A DNA stretch of 27,500 nt from positions 287,525 through 315,024 of the forward strand of contig CAJNDS010000001.1 of the NCBI GenBank assembly GCA_905221605.1, in the 5' to 3' direction. The notes under the pieces were generated by a model. It was not told where the DNA came from, made no database searches, and saw only the letters and a program-made list of their open reading frames with translations. Numbering within the stretch: position 1 is the stretch's first letter; the number at the start of each line of letters is the position of its first letter. The stretch comes from Symbiodinium natans (Eukaryota > Sar > Dinophyceae > Suessiales > Symbiodiniaceae). Of this stretch, positions 1-7,999 are shown in pieces. Both the position numbers and the translations under genes were made by a program.

Positions 1-2
1 TC

Positions 3-103
3 ATTGCCGGGCAGGCCGGCGTGGGGAAGTCTACCTGCGACAGATGTCCATTGTTGACCCGTTCCTGTATGTTCTGTGCTGCGCTGCTGGGATTCGGACG
101 GAC
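3..103 (+). CDS. Partial exon with P-loop-like motif
   Basis: Open frame entering from the window edge. Near its start it reads GQAGVGKST, which fits the Walker A pattern GxxxxGK[ST], so this may be part of a nucleotide-binding protein. Nothing else of an NTPase (Walker B, switch residues) is visible, and a nine-residue match can arise by chance. The frame runs until the telomere-like block; a GT at 104-105 (ACGTTTAGGG) would be the 5' splice site, in phase 2. The rest of the exon is cysteine-rich and not recognised. It is the first of a row of exon-like stretches on this strand up to 1692, but a direct join to the next one would need a 27-bp intron, so the link is unproven. Confidence 0.3.
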
Positions 104-130
104 GTTTAGGGTTTAGGGCTTAGGGTTTAG
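104..130 (+). repeat. Short TTTAGGG block
   Basis: About four imperfect units (TTTAGGG, one CTTAGGG). It begins with GT and ends with AG at exon-like edges, but 27 bp is shorter than normal spliceosomal introns. Confidence 0.8.
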
Positions 131-131
131 G

Positions 132-463
132 ATTAAGGGTTTCTTCAAATCCTCTCAAATACCCCTTGAAGCGAAGCTTCCAACGAGTCCTACGCGAGGT
201 GACGCAGCAATTGTGCAGCTCAATTACTTGGAGGTTCATGGACGGTTTAGAAGTATGGCTAGAAGTACCCTAAGGAAAGCTATCAGTATAGTTACCATAC
301 ACAAAAAACACTTCTTCTAACCCTGCATTATAACTATAACTACCCATGAGCCTCCAATGACACGCACTGCACTGCGCAGCTTCGAAAATAGAAGCTGGGG
401 GATGTTCGTTCCAATACAAGGAGTCCATGTCGGCGGTCGTCTGATGTCGTTTGCTGGCTTAGG
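132..463 (+). CDS. Exon-like stretch interrupted by inverted-repeat element
   Basis: Two open stretches, 132-224 and 360-463, lie on either side of an inverted-repeat element. The left reads for example FKSSQIPLEAKLPTSPT, the right SFENRSWGMFVPIQGVHV; both have balanced, charged, protein-like composition and no stops. Removing 225-359 (135 nt, a multiple of three) joins the two frames. The right part runs into the next TTTAGGG block, where GT at 464-465 could be a donor. No family recognised. The alternative is two separate exons with the element inside an intron; the exact join cannot be fixed because the element's target duplication is degraded here. Confidence 0.35.
227..358. mobile_element. 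MITE-like element, family A, copy 1
   Basis: Terminal inverted repeats: CTTGGAGGTTCATGG at the left, and CCATGAGCCTCCAA at the right as the near reverse complement. The interior shares the motif TAACTATAACTAC with the copy at 21369. At 132 bp it is shorter than copies 2 and 3 (142 and 143 bp). There is no coding capacity, so it would depend on a transposase made elsewhere. The flanking duplication is unclear (TA on the left, TG or GA on the right). Confidence 0.65.
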
Positions 464-528
464 GTTTAGGACTCAGGGGTTTAGGGTTTAGGGTTTGGGG
501 GTTAGGGTTTAGGGTTTAGGGTTTATTG
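458..528 (+). repeat. TTTAGGG-type block
   Basis: Imperfect telomere-like repeat with variants ACTCAGG and TTTGGGG. It ends in TTATTGAG directly before the exon-like frame starting at 531, so its last AG is a candidate 3' splice site. Confidence 0.85.
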
Positions 529-530
529 AG

Positions 531-677
531 GTTTCACTGTATTCCGATGAAGACACCCCCCCGTCAGATGGTCAGACGATGGACTCCCCTTCTTTGCAGC
601 AGGATGAAATGCGTGCTCCGAGAAGACAGAAACTGGCTGTTGCTGTCTCGACCAATGTGCTGTTCAGTGGGTCATCT
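531..677 (+). CDS. Exon-like stretch between two telomere-like blocks
   Basis: 49 codons open without interruption and rich in Asp, Ser, Gln and charged residues (DEDTPPSDGQ, then QDEMRAPRRQK, then VSTNVLFSGS). Left edge follows TTATTGAG, right edge meets GTTAGGGTTTAGGG at 678, so both candidate splice sites belong to the telomere-like arrays. It would end in phase 0, matching the frame beginning at 754. No domain recognised. Low complexity at the start suggests a linker or disordered part of a protein. Confidence 0.45.
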
Positions 678-748
678 GTTAGGGTTTAGGGTGTAAGGCT
701 TAGGGTTTAGGGTTTAGGGTTTAGGGCTTAGGGCTTAGGGCTTAGGGT
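678..748 (+). repeat. TTTAGGG/CTTAGGG block, candidate intron
   Basis: About ten units, of which the last three are CTTAGGG. It starts with GT at the edge of the exon-like frame ending at 677. With the short tail GTGGAAG to 753 it would make a GT...AG intron of 76 bp whose removal keeps the frame. Confidence 0.8.
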
Positions 749-753
749 GGAAG

Positions 754-830
754 TTGGCTGTGGTGGGTGTGGGACCAGAGCAGATAGCAGCCATAGCAGG
801 ACTGCTTGCAAGAGTTCTTCCCAGCCACCC
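754..830 (+). CDS. Exon-like stretch, unknown product
   Basis: Open frame reading GPEQIAAIAGLLARVLPS, an amphipathic, helix-like composition. It begins after GAAG at 750-753 in phase 0, which agrees with the preceding exon-like frame. The GT at 831 would leave two bases of a codon, which does not match the phase 0 start at 975; an earlier GT (AGAGTTCTT) would. The right edge is therefore uncertain. No family recognised. Confidence 0.4.
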
Positions 831-885
831 GTGTTGAGCTGTCTGCTTGTGGCTTCTGAGCCATGATTTGCAAAGCCGAAGCCTT

Positions 886-960
886 CAGGGTTCAGGGGGG
901 TTTTGGGGGTTTTGGGGGTTTAGGGTTTAGGGTTTAGGGTTTAGGGTTTAGGGTTTAGGG
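886..960 (+). repeat. TTTAGGG block with TTTTGGGGG variants
   Basis: Begins with degenerate units and three G-rich TTTTGGGGG-type units, then six perfect TTTAGGG units. Confidence 0.85.
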
Positions 961-974
961 TCGTTTTTGACCAG

Positions 975-1692
975 GTGCAGCTCTTCTCTTCCCTCCTCGA
1001 CGCCACCTGGCCAGGCTTTAGTGGCAAGGCCTTGCCAACGTGGGCCACAGGAGCTACAGGGCAAGGGGCTGTGTTGAAGTATGTTTATCGTATATGTTTC
1101 CTATTTCAAAATTATTTCATTTATGAATTATTATGTCTTTAAATTTTACCTAGAAGGGTTTGTCCTACGCCCCTTCCCTGCGCAAATGATCACGAGATGC
1201 TGCACGCAGAACGTACCGTGCACACCCGTCTGCTCCCATTCGGCGCACCAGGAGCACCCCTGCTTGTCTTCTCCTTCTGTCAGTTCTGCGAGCTCCAGCA
1301 GACAGCGGACAAAGAGATCCAGGCCTTCGCAACGTAGCAAAGTTGAGACATGTGGAGGCTTTCTGATCATGTACCAGCACTGGACCTAGGCGGCAGTACG
1401 GTTTAGACTACGGAGGATGCACGCGACCTAAGCCAGAGTTCCATTCGGCGCCTGCCCCGAAGCCAAAGCAACCACGGATCGCAAGATGTTTTCAATGCCC
1501 TTCAAGTTTGCTTTTTTAAGAATCTTGATAATAATATTCAGATACAATATTATTAGTAATAAGAATAATAATGATAGTAATAAGCTACAACGCAGGAACC
1601 CCGTAAGAGACGAGTGGCCATGGAGCGCAAGCATGGCTTCGGGAATGAAGCCTCCACAGTCGTTTCGGAATCTGGAGGCTTTAGCGCCTTAA
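975..1692 (+). CDS. 3' end of a spliced gene: three exons joined in frame
   Basis: Three exons fit together by eye. Exon 975-1078 follows TTTTTGACCAG and reads LFSSLLDATWPGFSGKAL. A 75-bp AT-rich intron (1079-1153, GTATGT...TTTTACCTAG) separates it from exon 1154-1333, reading ERTVHTRLLPFGAPGAPL and then Phe/Cys-rich LLVFSFCQFCELQQTADK. A second intron (1334-1595, GTAGCA...CAACGCAG) leads to exon 1596-1692, reading NPVRDEWPWSASMASGMK and ending in TAA at 1690-1692. Phases agree at both joins (two bases plus one base each time). The protein family is not recognised. Upstream exons probably include the stretches at 531-830. Confidence that this is coding is good; exact edges need transcript data. 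Confidence 0.55.
1500..1600. other. AT-rich intron interior with small hairpin
   Basis: Strongly AT-rich part of the inferred last intron. It holds a perfect 9-base inverted repeat, AATAATATT / AATATTATT around CAGATAC, followed by AAT/ATA-rich sequence. No gene seen. Confidence 0.6.
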
Positions 1693-2015
1693 CCGTAACC
1701 CCCTTTACTATACCCCTAAAAGAATCGTCACAGGGTGGAACGGTCGGGTCGACAGAGCAACGCAAGCACGCGTGCCTTGAAACCCTCTAAATCCCTCTCA
1801 ATCCCTCTAGATCTAACAAATCCTTCCCATAATCCTTTACACCCTCAAGCTCGCTAGCGTGGGATGGCCGTCCCATTTCGGACCGGTGGTTAAGTATGCT
1901 TCGACGCCGGGAGAGTCCGTCGCGTTGCTCCTTCCCGAGACAGCCCCTGGGATACTCCGCGGGATTCCCTGGCGGTGGCACGGGATACACTCCGCGGGAT
2001 TCTCCCCTGGGATAC
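1693..2015. other. Spacer without a convincing gene
   Basis: Holds a repetitive CCCTCTAAATCC / CCCTCTAGATC patch (1787-1815) and a repeated GGGATTC/GGGATAC motif with 'CTCCGCGGGATTC' twice (1955-2010). Open frames here are short and lack splice-site or composition support. Confidence 0.5.
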
Positions 2016-2115
2016 TTTAGGTTTAGGGTTTAGGGTTTAGGGTTTAGGGTTTAGGGTTTAGGGTTTAGGGTTTAGGGTTTAGGGTTTAGGGTTTAGGGTT
2101 TAGGGTTTAGGGTTT
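2016..2115 (+). repeat. Uniform TTTAGGG array
   Basis: About 14 near-perfect tandem TTTAGGG units, the longest pure G-strand block in the left part of the window. Confidence 0.95.
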
Positions 2116-2162
2116 GCGGGATGTTCCTAACGAAGGCGGGCACTCGGCGGGATTCGCTGGGG

Positions 2163-2321
2163 CCTAAACCCTAAACCCGAAACCCTGAACTAGGCCCGAA
2201 GGCCCGAGCAGGATGGGCTATGAGGCTAGAATCCCCCACAGTTCCTTATTTAAGGCCCTGAGGGGCTAGATAAGGGTATAGTAGCCTATCCTAAACCCTA
2301 AACCCTAAACCCTAAGCCCTA
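2163..2321 (-). repeat. CCCTAAA blocks 5' of the retrotransposon
   Basis: Two short CCCTAAA-orientation blocks, 2163-2190 and 2289-2321, with a unique spacer between. The second ends AAACCCTAAGCCCTA (2307-2321), which recurs at 14454-14468 just after the retrotransposon. Confidence 0.85.
2307..2321. repeat. Left copy of putative 15-bp target-site duplication
   Basis: AAACCCTAAGCCCTA, including the uncommon AAGCCC variant unit; identical to 14454-14468. In a repeat this simple the match could partly reflect the repeat itself. Confidence 0.5.
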
Positions 2322-2475
2322 GGCGTCTCGGCTTCAGGTGTTGGGTAGTTTCCCTTGTGGTCCCCTTCCCTGGCCGTAGACCCCTGTGCGGTACACCCGT
2401 ACCCACACTGCCAGCTCTTGGTCCGCACGTGCGCAAGAGCCTGGTACCCTACTCCACCCTTTGCGTGTTGAGTGC

Positions 2476-2735
2476 CTGCCTCGGCTGCATTTACTGCCCT
2501 TGGCTTGGCAAACCCTTTTCTGGATATCCTTGGCTGTAACTGGTGTTACCCCTGGAAATTCCACATCCTGCTCTTCCCGGCCTTGGCTGCAATTTTTTGC
2601 CCCTGGCCTGACAATCTGCTCTTTCTGGACTTCCTTGGCTGCAACTGGTGTTGCCCCTGGAACTTCCACATCCTGCTCTACACTGCCTTGGCTGCAATTT
2701 TTATTGCCCCTGGCCTGTATTTTGCGCTTGTTATT
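2476..2735. repeat. 105-bp tandem repeat in the LINE 5' region
   Basis: About 2.5 imperfect copies with a period of 105 bases: TGGCTGTAACTGGTG at 2531 recurs as TGGCTGCAACTGGTG at 2636, and CCTTGGCTGC at 2581 recurs at 2686. A degenerate partial copy precedes them from about 2476. The period is a multiple of three and both strands stay open through it, giving a 35-residue periodic peptide in either direction. Tandem 5' repeats often act as promoters or transcription boosters in LINEs; that role is inference here. Confidence 0.75.
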
Positions 2736-3060
2736 GGGAGTTGCGCCCCACTGAATCGCAGTTTCATGCACTGCCGGCACGTTCTCTGCACTGTTTTTCT
2801 CCTCGCGATCCTCGACCGCTGCACCGAGATCTGCAATCATACCTGCTTTTCGTCGGAGCCAAGAATCGGCAGCTCACAGAAGAGCCCGCCGACAGAGAAC
2901 AGCAGCCAGAACTTTACTGCGTACATTCCTCACAAGACCGGGCCCCATCGAGACGGTCCCCGTCTGGAGAGCTATCAAAAGACTGGAATCACACCATTCC
3001 AGAAGCACACTGCCAAGCAAAGCCAGGAGGCTACTAGGCAGGCAACCACACGGAGAAGCA

Positions 3061-4113
3061 ATGGCATCGTGGTGGTGCGAAAGCTGCCGAAAGTACTGCA
3101 AAGCTTCGGCACAGTTCTGCTCATCTTGTGGAACCAGGTGGGATCAGAACACCGCCTCGACATACACCGCCAAGCACCCGGAGGCACCCTGGAACAACAC
3201 CAGACGTGGAACGCAATCTCCACGGCGCAGACAGTCACCGAGGAGGCTGAACTCTGCCAAGCAGGCTGCACTACCGGACAAAGCAGAGTATCCGAAAGGA
3301 AAAGGCAAGGGCAAGGCCAAAGACAAGCCGTCCCAACCCAAGGCGGTGACGACGGACCGGCTGGCATCATTGCCACCCCCTCCTCAGCCACCGGCGTTGA
3401 CGACGCCACCGCCGACTACAACCACAGAGTCGGCGGCTGGAAGTGCAGTGCCTCCTCCCTTCACGGACCTGATGTCGATGCTGATGAAGACGAGAGACGA
3501 CCTGCCACCAGACGTGCAAGCGGCGCTGGATGCGCATGCGGATTTCCAGCACAAGGCCTCGGCAAAGAACCTTCACAAAGTGGTCGCTCAACAAGCTGCA
3601 GCCAAACGTGGACTTGCCGACGTTCGCCGCAGCAGGACAGCCTTCATGTCAGAGTGGATCCAATATCTGGGGGCCCTAGCGGACCTCCTGCAAAGCCAAG
3701 TCAGCGAGAAAAACAAGACGTTGGCAGAGCTCAAGGAGACGGAGGACAAATGGACCACACAGCTGACGACAGCCACCAAGTCTCTGGCGATGGCCTCCAA
3801 GACAGAAGGCGCAGTCATCGACTTGGACGACGAGGCGATGGAAGCGGAGGTCGCAGAGGTGGCGGAGGACGAAGCCAAACAGAAAGAGGCCGCGGCTCGA
3901 ACAGAGGCTCAAGAGGCAAGGCTTGCCGAACAGCTTCACCACGCCAAAAGGGCTGCACAGGAGGAGCTGGACACCGTCCAGGACCGAGAACGTACTCCGC
4001 GCCGCCTGAGAACAGAGGAGCCGGCAGCTGGCAAGAGCGCGGCCAAGCCGAACGCACCAGCCACTGGCGCTGCTACGGCGGGGGATTTGCCCCCTCCACA
4101 GGCCCATCATTGA
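3061..4113 (+). CDS. LINE ORF1 protein: zinc ribbon, basic and coiled-coil regions
   Basis: 350 residues. An N-terminal zinc ribbon has C6-x2-C9 and C20-x2-C23 with flanking Trp (W4, W5, W27). Then comes a basic Arg/Lys/Gly/Pro stretch (about 48-92), a Pro/Thr-rich linker (103-133) and a long Ala/Glu/Lys/Gln-rich segment (about 155-310) of coiled-coil character, with an acidic patch near 253-272. In LINEs such proteins bind the element RNA and multimerise. The basic stretch and coiled coil fit that role, though there is no CCHC knuckle or RRM. The ATG at 3061 is chosen because the zinc ribbon begins three residues later. A long frame-3 reading overlaps the whole ORF but looks like a shadow up to here. 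ORF2 begins in the -1 frame just after. Confidence 0.75.
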   Translation: MASWWCESCRKYCKASAQFCSSCGTRWDQNTASTYTAKHPEAPWNNTRRGTQSPRRRQSPRRLNSAKQAALPDKAEYPKGKGKGKAKDKPSQPKAVTTDRLASLPPPPQPPALTTPPPTTTTESAAGSAVPPPFTDLMSMLMKTRDDLPPDVQAALDAHADFQHKASAKNLHKVVAQQAAAKRGLADVRRSRTAFMSEWIQYLGALADLLQSQVSEKNKTLAELKETEDKWTTQLTTATKSLAMASKTEGAVIDLDDEAMEAEVAEVAEDEAKQKEAAARTEAQEARLAEQLHHAKRAAQEELDTVQDRERTPRRLRTEEPAAGKSAAKPNAPATGAATAGDLPPPQAHH

Positions 4114-4199
4114 GCCGGACGGGACATGATGGGCGAGAAGCCCCGAGGACGCGTGAAGCCCACAGCATCCTTGGCGAGGCAGACTTTGTCAGCCGACAC
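4114..4199 (+). other. ORF1-ORF2 junction
   Basis: ORF1 stops with TGA at 4111-4113. Frame 3, which carries ORF2, is already open here, and its first ATG after the ORF1 stop is at 4200. Translation of ORF2 could start there by reinitiation, or follow a -1 shift out of ORF1. No canonical slippery heptamer is obvious. Confidence 0.4.
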
Positions 4200-7100
4200 A
4201 TGGCGCCTGTCTTAGGCATCTGTTTGGCTGCAGAGATCAGATGTGATGGCATTCCCAACCTGCTGCGAAACCCTTTTGCGATGTGCGACCCACGTCTCGC
4301 GCATTACCAACACACTGCAGACAGGACACTGGATGCTTCAGAAGAGCTTGATGAGTGGCTACCATCGCTAGAAATAGTGCAAAACCGCCATCAATGCCAA
4401 GATACCTCTCGTTGGACCAACGCTCCATGGGAGGTTGTATATAGCACATGGTCTTCTTCTTTCAGAAAGCAAGGACCTCGACTGAAGTCGGCTGTTTCCT
4501 TTGCTTTACAGGGCGCAACTCTTTCCGTTGTACAGTCCTTCCGGAGAGCGACCTGCGATTTGGCCAAGCTGCATAGAGCCTTCTTGCATGCCCTCAACAC
4601 GCACAACGGTTGTCAGCATGCCTCGCAGAGTTCTGCGTCACATGCAGACCCTTGGGGCGAAGCACCACACAATGTGCAACACCGTGATGCATGTGTGCAC
4701 AGGTCACCGGTACATCTGCCACATGCTTCGCGCCTAGCGCTCATCAATCATCCCGTTGAGGATGATAGCACAGGCCAGAGGTCAGGCACCTATCCCGACT
4801 GGCTCCCAGCCAGCTCGGATTCTTCCAGAAAGGGCACCCCTCAGGAACACGAAGGCTGCCCAGCAGTTGCCATCTCCTTGCCCGTGCCTTCCAGCGACAT
4901 TGAATCCTTCATTAGAGGGCTTGGCGAGCAGACCGAATATGTCTTCTTTGACACGGTTGATCATTGCCGGAGACGTCAATTGCTAGAAGGTTGGGGTATT
5001 AGGGAGATTTTTGCTGATGCTATTGGGCACTCTGTTGCACAACCCATCACGGCAGCCTCCCTGCTACAACCTGCATTGCCTGACCTCCCGCCAATACAGA
5101 TCGTTCTAGACTCTGCCAACTTGCCCCCTCAATGGAAGACCGTGCCCATAGACCTGCGAAGGACGGGGTTTCGCATTTGCACCATAGGGGCTCCGCAAGA
5201 TTCGTCGGCATTTGAGATTGCGTTTCGGGCATCCCAAAAATGCAGGGCACCGCCGAGGCTCTCCAATTATGTCGCGAGGTCATATTGGGAGTTTGCACCA
5301 CCTGGCACAGTTGTCTTTGACCCCTTTCAACCTGAGGTGTTAAGACGAGGCCCAGTGATTCTCTGCTCGCCCAGACCAGGGTCCCCTTCCCAATCAGCAT
5401 CGACATCCTGCTCTAGCAGCTCGACCGCTGCTTTCTCAGAGACGTCCTCAGCCTCCGACCCGCATTTTGCAGAAACGAGTGTGCATCTTCCACCCCATGG
5501 TGATGACTTTACAGTTGCCTTTCATGCTGTTGGTCACCAGCCATGGACACACTCCTTTTCACGACTTGCAACGCCAGAGCAGCTGGCACGAACCGCAGCC
5601 GTGCACATGCAGTCGGTCACCGGGGAACCTGGTTGGCGAACTCAGTTCCTATGGCGACAACCTGTCGTCAGAGACATAGACCTACACTGCCTGCTCACCC
5701 CAATAAGAAGCACGGCGACCGTAGGGGGGGTCTTTCTTGCCGATTTTAGGCGGATCTTTGGTCCACAACTGCGCAATCTCGCTGCCCTGCCGGTTACCCC
5801 TAATACCCCGCACACAGCCGATAACATGTGCACTGCCGCATCCGGGCTGTTAGAGGAGTGGGCCATCCACCAACCAGACTTTGACTTTGTTGTCACCACT
5901 GCAAGAAGGGGAGCCCTCCTTGTGCCCGCCTGCGAAGAGCTTTGTGCAGTCACAGAAACTGTGACTGTCGTGCATCAATTGCCGGGCCTCAGACAGCACA
6001 TGTTTTCACTCAACCCAATTGCACAGACGCAAAGGGGCATTCTCACAAGAGCCACAGAGGAACACGGCACTGTGAGCACCACTAGCTCTACGACGCCCAG
6101 TTTACAGGAAGAGTTGCCACATCATGTGCTCCCGTTGCCGCCGCGCAATCCCCTCTTAGTGCGATTAGGTATTGCGGGTTTTGGGGTCTTCACTGTCGAA
6201 TTTCAGGGGTGCCCGCCTGCCGCAGACATCCTGGCCCGTACATGGGCAGCCGCCATGCAAGAAGGCCCATTGCCGAGTGGCCTTCACATTCAGCTTGCAC
6301 TGTGTCAGCCACAACCCTGGGTCTCACACAGAGAACTGCTGATCTTTGCGCATAATCCGGCACATAGGAACAGACATGTTTCAATCTGGCTTGACATGCG
6401 ACCGGGCGGACTGCTTTCTTTCCGCCGAGTCCCCAAAGAAGCCACTCCTCAGGACATCATCGCGGATATTCCTGGATGTCGCTGTTTGTTCCGCAACGGT
6501 GCTAGATGGACGGGGGACTCACCATTACGAGACGGGGATCATGTTGCCAGTTCGCTTGTCCCTCAGGCTCCGGATGCCAGGCCGAGCGACTTCTTTGTGC
6601 AGCGCATAACTGATCTTGGCGTACTCTTGCTGCCCATGTGCGTCCCGGAGACGCTATGCTTCGAGTCCACCCACAGCTTTGAACTTGACCAAGACATTGC
6701 GCGTCACGAATGGCAGACTGCCATCTCATTCCGTGCGCGTGCGCTTGGGCTTACTGCTGAGGGAGCACTCGGACGCTTCATTATCATCGGCCAACAACTA
6801 CAGGCCGTTGGTGCCTTCGACCCGTCCGTGGTGCGGGCCCCCCATCGGATCGAAGATGTTGCTGCTTGGGCAAGAGCATGGATCTTCCCACAGATAGGAC
6901 CCTTCGAACTACACGACACAGAGGGCATCATAGGAGGTCGAAGGCTTTATGTCATCACTCCTCCGGACCTTGATCATGCCTCTGAATACATAAGGATCCA
7001 TGTCTCCGGGGATGCCCCTATGGCCTTCCGTGTACCCCACAGAGCCGCGCCCGGGCAGCTTGCGCTTATCGCCCCAATCTCAGATGCACTCAACACTCCT

Positions 7101-7466
7101 GTGCCAGGCAGGCCGTGGTATGGCACCCTCTTCCCGTCCACAGAACATCACCCTGCCGTCGCTGTGCTTGAGTCCACCGCGCCAGTGCAGATATCATCAA
7201 GGCATAGTGCATCGCAACTGACGGAACGGCCTGTCGCCCTGGCACCCAGATGGCGCAGACGCCTCCCTAGACTACTTGTCGCTGATACGCACCACACCCC
7301 GCATGGGGAGCTACAGGGCGACATCCTGCTATCAAGGGCGACGGCTGAGGCGTTGAGTGCGGCGAGGGTCGGCAGTCGGATGGACACCGTGAGTGTCTCC
7401 TATACTGCCGACGACCCGGGCCCAGACACAACATCCACCACCACCGCTGTTTTCACTTTACCTTGA
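4200..7466 (+). CDS. LINE ORF2, uncharacterised N-terminal region
   Basis: More than 1,080 codons open in one frame, ending in TGA at 7464-7466. No catalytic motifs recognised. It has hydrophobic, strand-rich stretches (for example DLPPIQIVLDS) and a Ser-rich linker at about 5383-5460. Near 6170-6560 lies a module with the pattern HRELLIFA ... SIWLDMRPGG ... PQDIIADIPG ... RDGDHV. A second copy follows after the frame change. The stop is followed without gap by an open frame in the -1 register that continues the same protein style, so the break is probably a one-base deletion. The first ATG at 4200 is a provisional start. The region could be a LINE-specific accessory part of ORF2 or a separate product. 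Confidence 0.6.
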   Translation: MAPVLGICLAAEIRCDGIPNLLRNPFAMCDPRLAHYQHTADRTLDASEELDEWLPSLEIVQNRHQCQDTSRWTNAPWEVVYSTWSSSFRKQGPRLKSAVSFALQGATLSVVQSFRRATCDLAKLHRAFLHALNTHNGCQHASQSSASHADPWGEAPHNVQHRDACVHRSPVHLPHASRLALINHPVEDDSTGQRSGTYPDWLPASSDSSRKGTPQEHEGCPAVAISLPVPSSDIESFIRGLGEQTEYVFFDTVDHCRRRQLLEGWGIREIFADAIGHSVAQPITAASLLQPALPDLPPIQIVLDSANLPPQWKTVPIDLRRTGFRICTIGAPQDSSAFEIAFRASQKCRAPPRLSNYVARSYWEFAPPGTVVFDPFQPEVLRRGPVILCSPRPGSPSQSASTSCSSSSTAAFSETSSASDPHFAETSVHLPPHGDDFTVAFHAVGHQPWTHSFSRLATPEQLARTAAVHMQSVTGEPGWRTQFLWRQPVVRDIDLHCLLTPIRSTATVGGVFLADFRRIFGPQLRNLAALPVTPNTPHTADNMCTAASGLLEEWAIHQPDFDFVVTTARRGALLVPACEELCAVTETVTVVHQLPGLRQHMFSLNPIAQTQRGILTRATEEHGTVSTTSSTTPSLQEELPHHVLPLPPRNPLLVRLGIAGFGVFTVEFQGCPPAADILARTWAAAMQEGPLPSGLHIQLALCQPQPWVSHRELLIFAHNPAHRNRHVSIWLDMRPGGLLSFRRVPKEATPQDIIADIPGCRCLFRNGARWTGDSPLRDGDHVASSLVPQAPDARPSDFFVQRITDLGVLLLPMCVPETLCFESTHSFELDQDIARHEWQTAISFRARALGLTAEGALGRFIIIGQQLQAVGAFDPSVVRAPHRIEDVAAWARAWIFPQIGPFELHDTEGIIGGRRLYVITPPDLDHASEYIRIHVSGDAPMAFRVPHRAAPGQLALIAPISDALNTPVPGRPWYGTLFPSTEHHPAVAVLESTAPVQISSRHSASQLTERPVALAPRWRRRLPRLLVADTHHTPHGELQGDILLSRATAEALSAARVGSRMDTVSVSYTADDPGPDTTSTTTAVFTLP

Positions 7467-7999
7467 CTCTTGTTGTTGGCAGATCCATCGCATCATCGCC
7501 CATCCACGAGATCACTCCCAACGGCCTTGCGCAGACACTTGCAAACCTCATTCTTGCACATGTTGAGCGGCGACAGGCCCCCCGTGCCGGTTGCATTCGC
7601 ATGTTGCAGGCACAGCCGAGGCATAACGAAAGGCACAGGGAACTCGTACTGATCTGGATGGATTATGGCATGCGGTTGAGCATCGTTGTAGATTTGAGGC
7701 CAATAGGCGGGGGCATGAGGCAGGTCGAAGTTGACTGCACTGATTCTCCCAGTGACATCCTCGGCACCGACATCATTACTCCCAGGCGACATGTCTACAT
7801 CAATGGCATACCTGCAAGCCAATTTACAGGCATCTGGCAAGATGGCGATTACATGCTTGTCTGCGACGAGCAACAGCTCATGACCGGCCTCCCCAGGGCC
7901 GCCTTTTTCAGGACCTGGCATGCAACGTGCCTGCTTGCTTTCGACCTTCCCCTGTTGGACTTGCAGAACTTGCCTCAAGACCGGACAAGCCTTCTCTGA
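7463..7999 (+). CDS. LINE ORF2 continuation in shifted frame (second module copy)
   Basis: 178 codons open in frame 2, picking up where the frame-3 stop falls at 7464-7466. No ATG begins it; it reads on from upstream, as expected of a frameshifted segment and not of an independent gene. It carries the second copy of the repeated module: HRELVLIWMDY, SIVVDLRPIGGG, PSDILGTDI, then NGIPASQ and QDGDYMLVC. The protein-like text then switches back to frame 3 at about 7985. A minus-strand frame over the same bases is a mirror shadow. Confidence 0.55.
   Translation: MTLVVGRSIASSPIHEITPNGLAQTLANLILAHVERRQAPRAGCIRMLQAQPRHNERHRELVLIWMDYGMRLSIVVDLRPIGGGMRQVEVDCTDSPSDILGTDIITPRRHVYINGIPASQFTGIWQDGDYMLVCDEQQLMTGLPRAAFFRTWHATCLLAFDLPLLDLQNLPQDRTSLL

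Noticed and set aside
2016-2115. A true chromosome end
   Set aside because: Blocks occur in both orientations throughout with unique DNA on each side; these are interstitial arrays.
2472-4199. A single 1,664-codon plus-strand protein from 2472 to 7466
   Set aside because: The first part overlaps the 105-bp repeat and then ORF1 in another frame, where its composition is Arg/Gly/Gln-rich shadow text. Only the part after about 4200 reads as a real protein.
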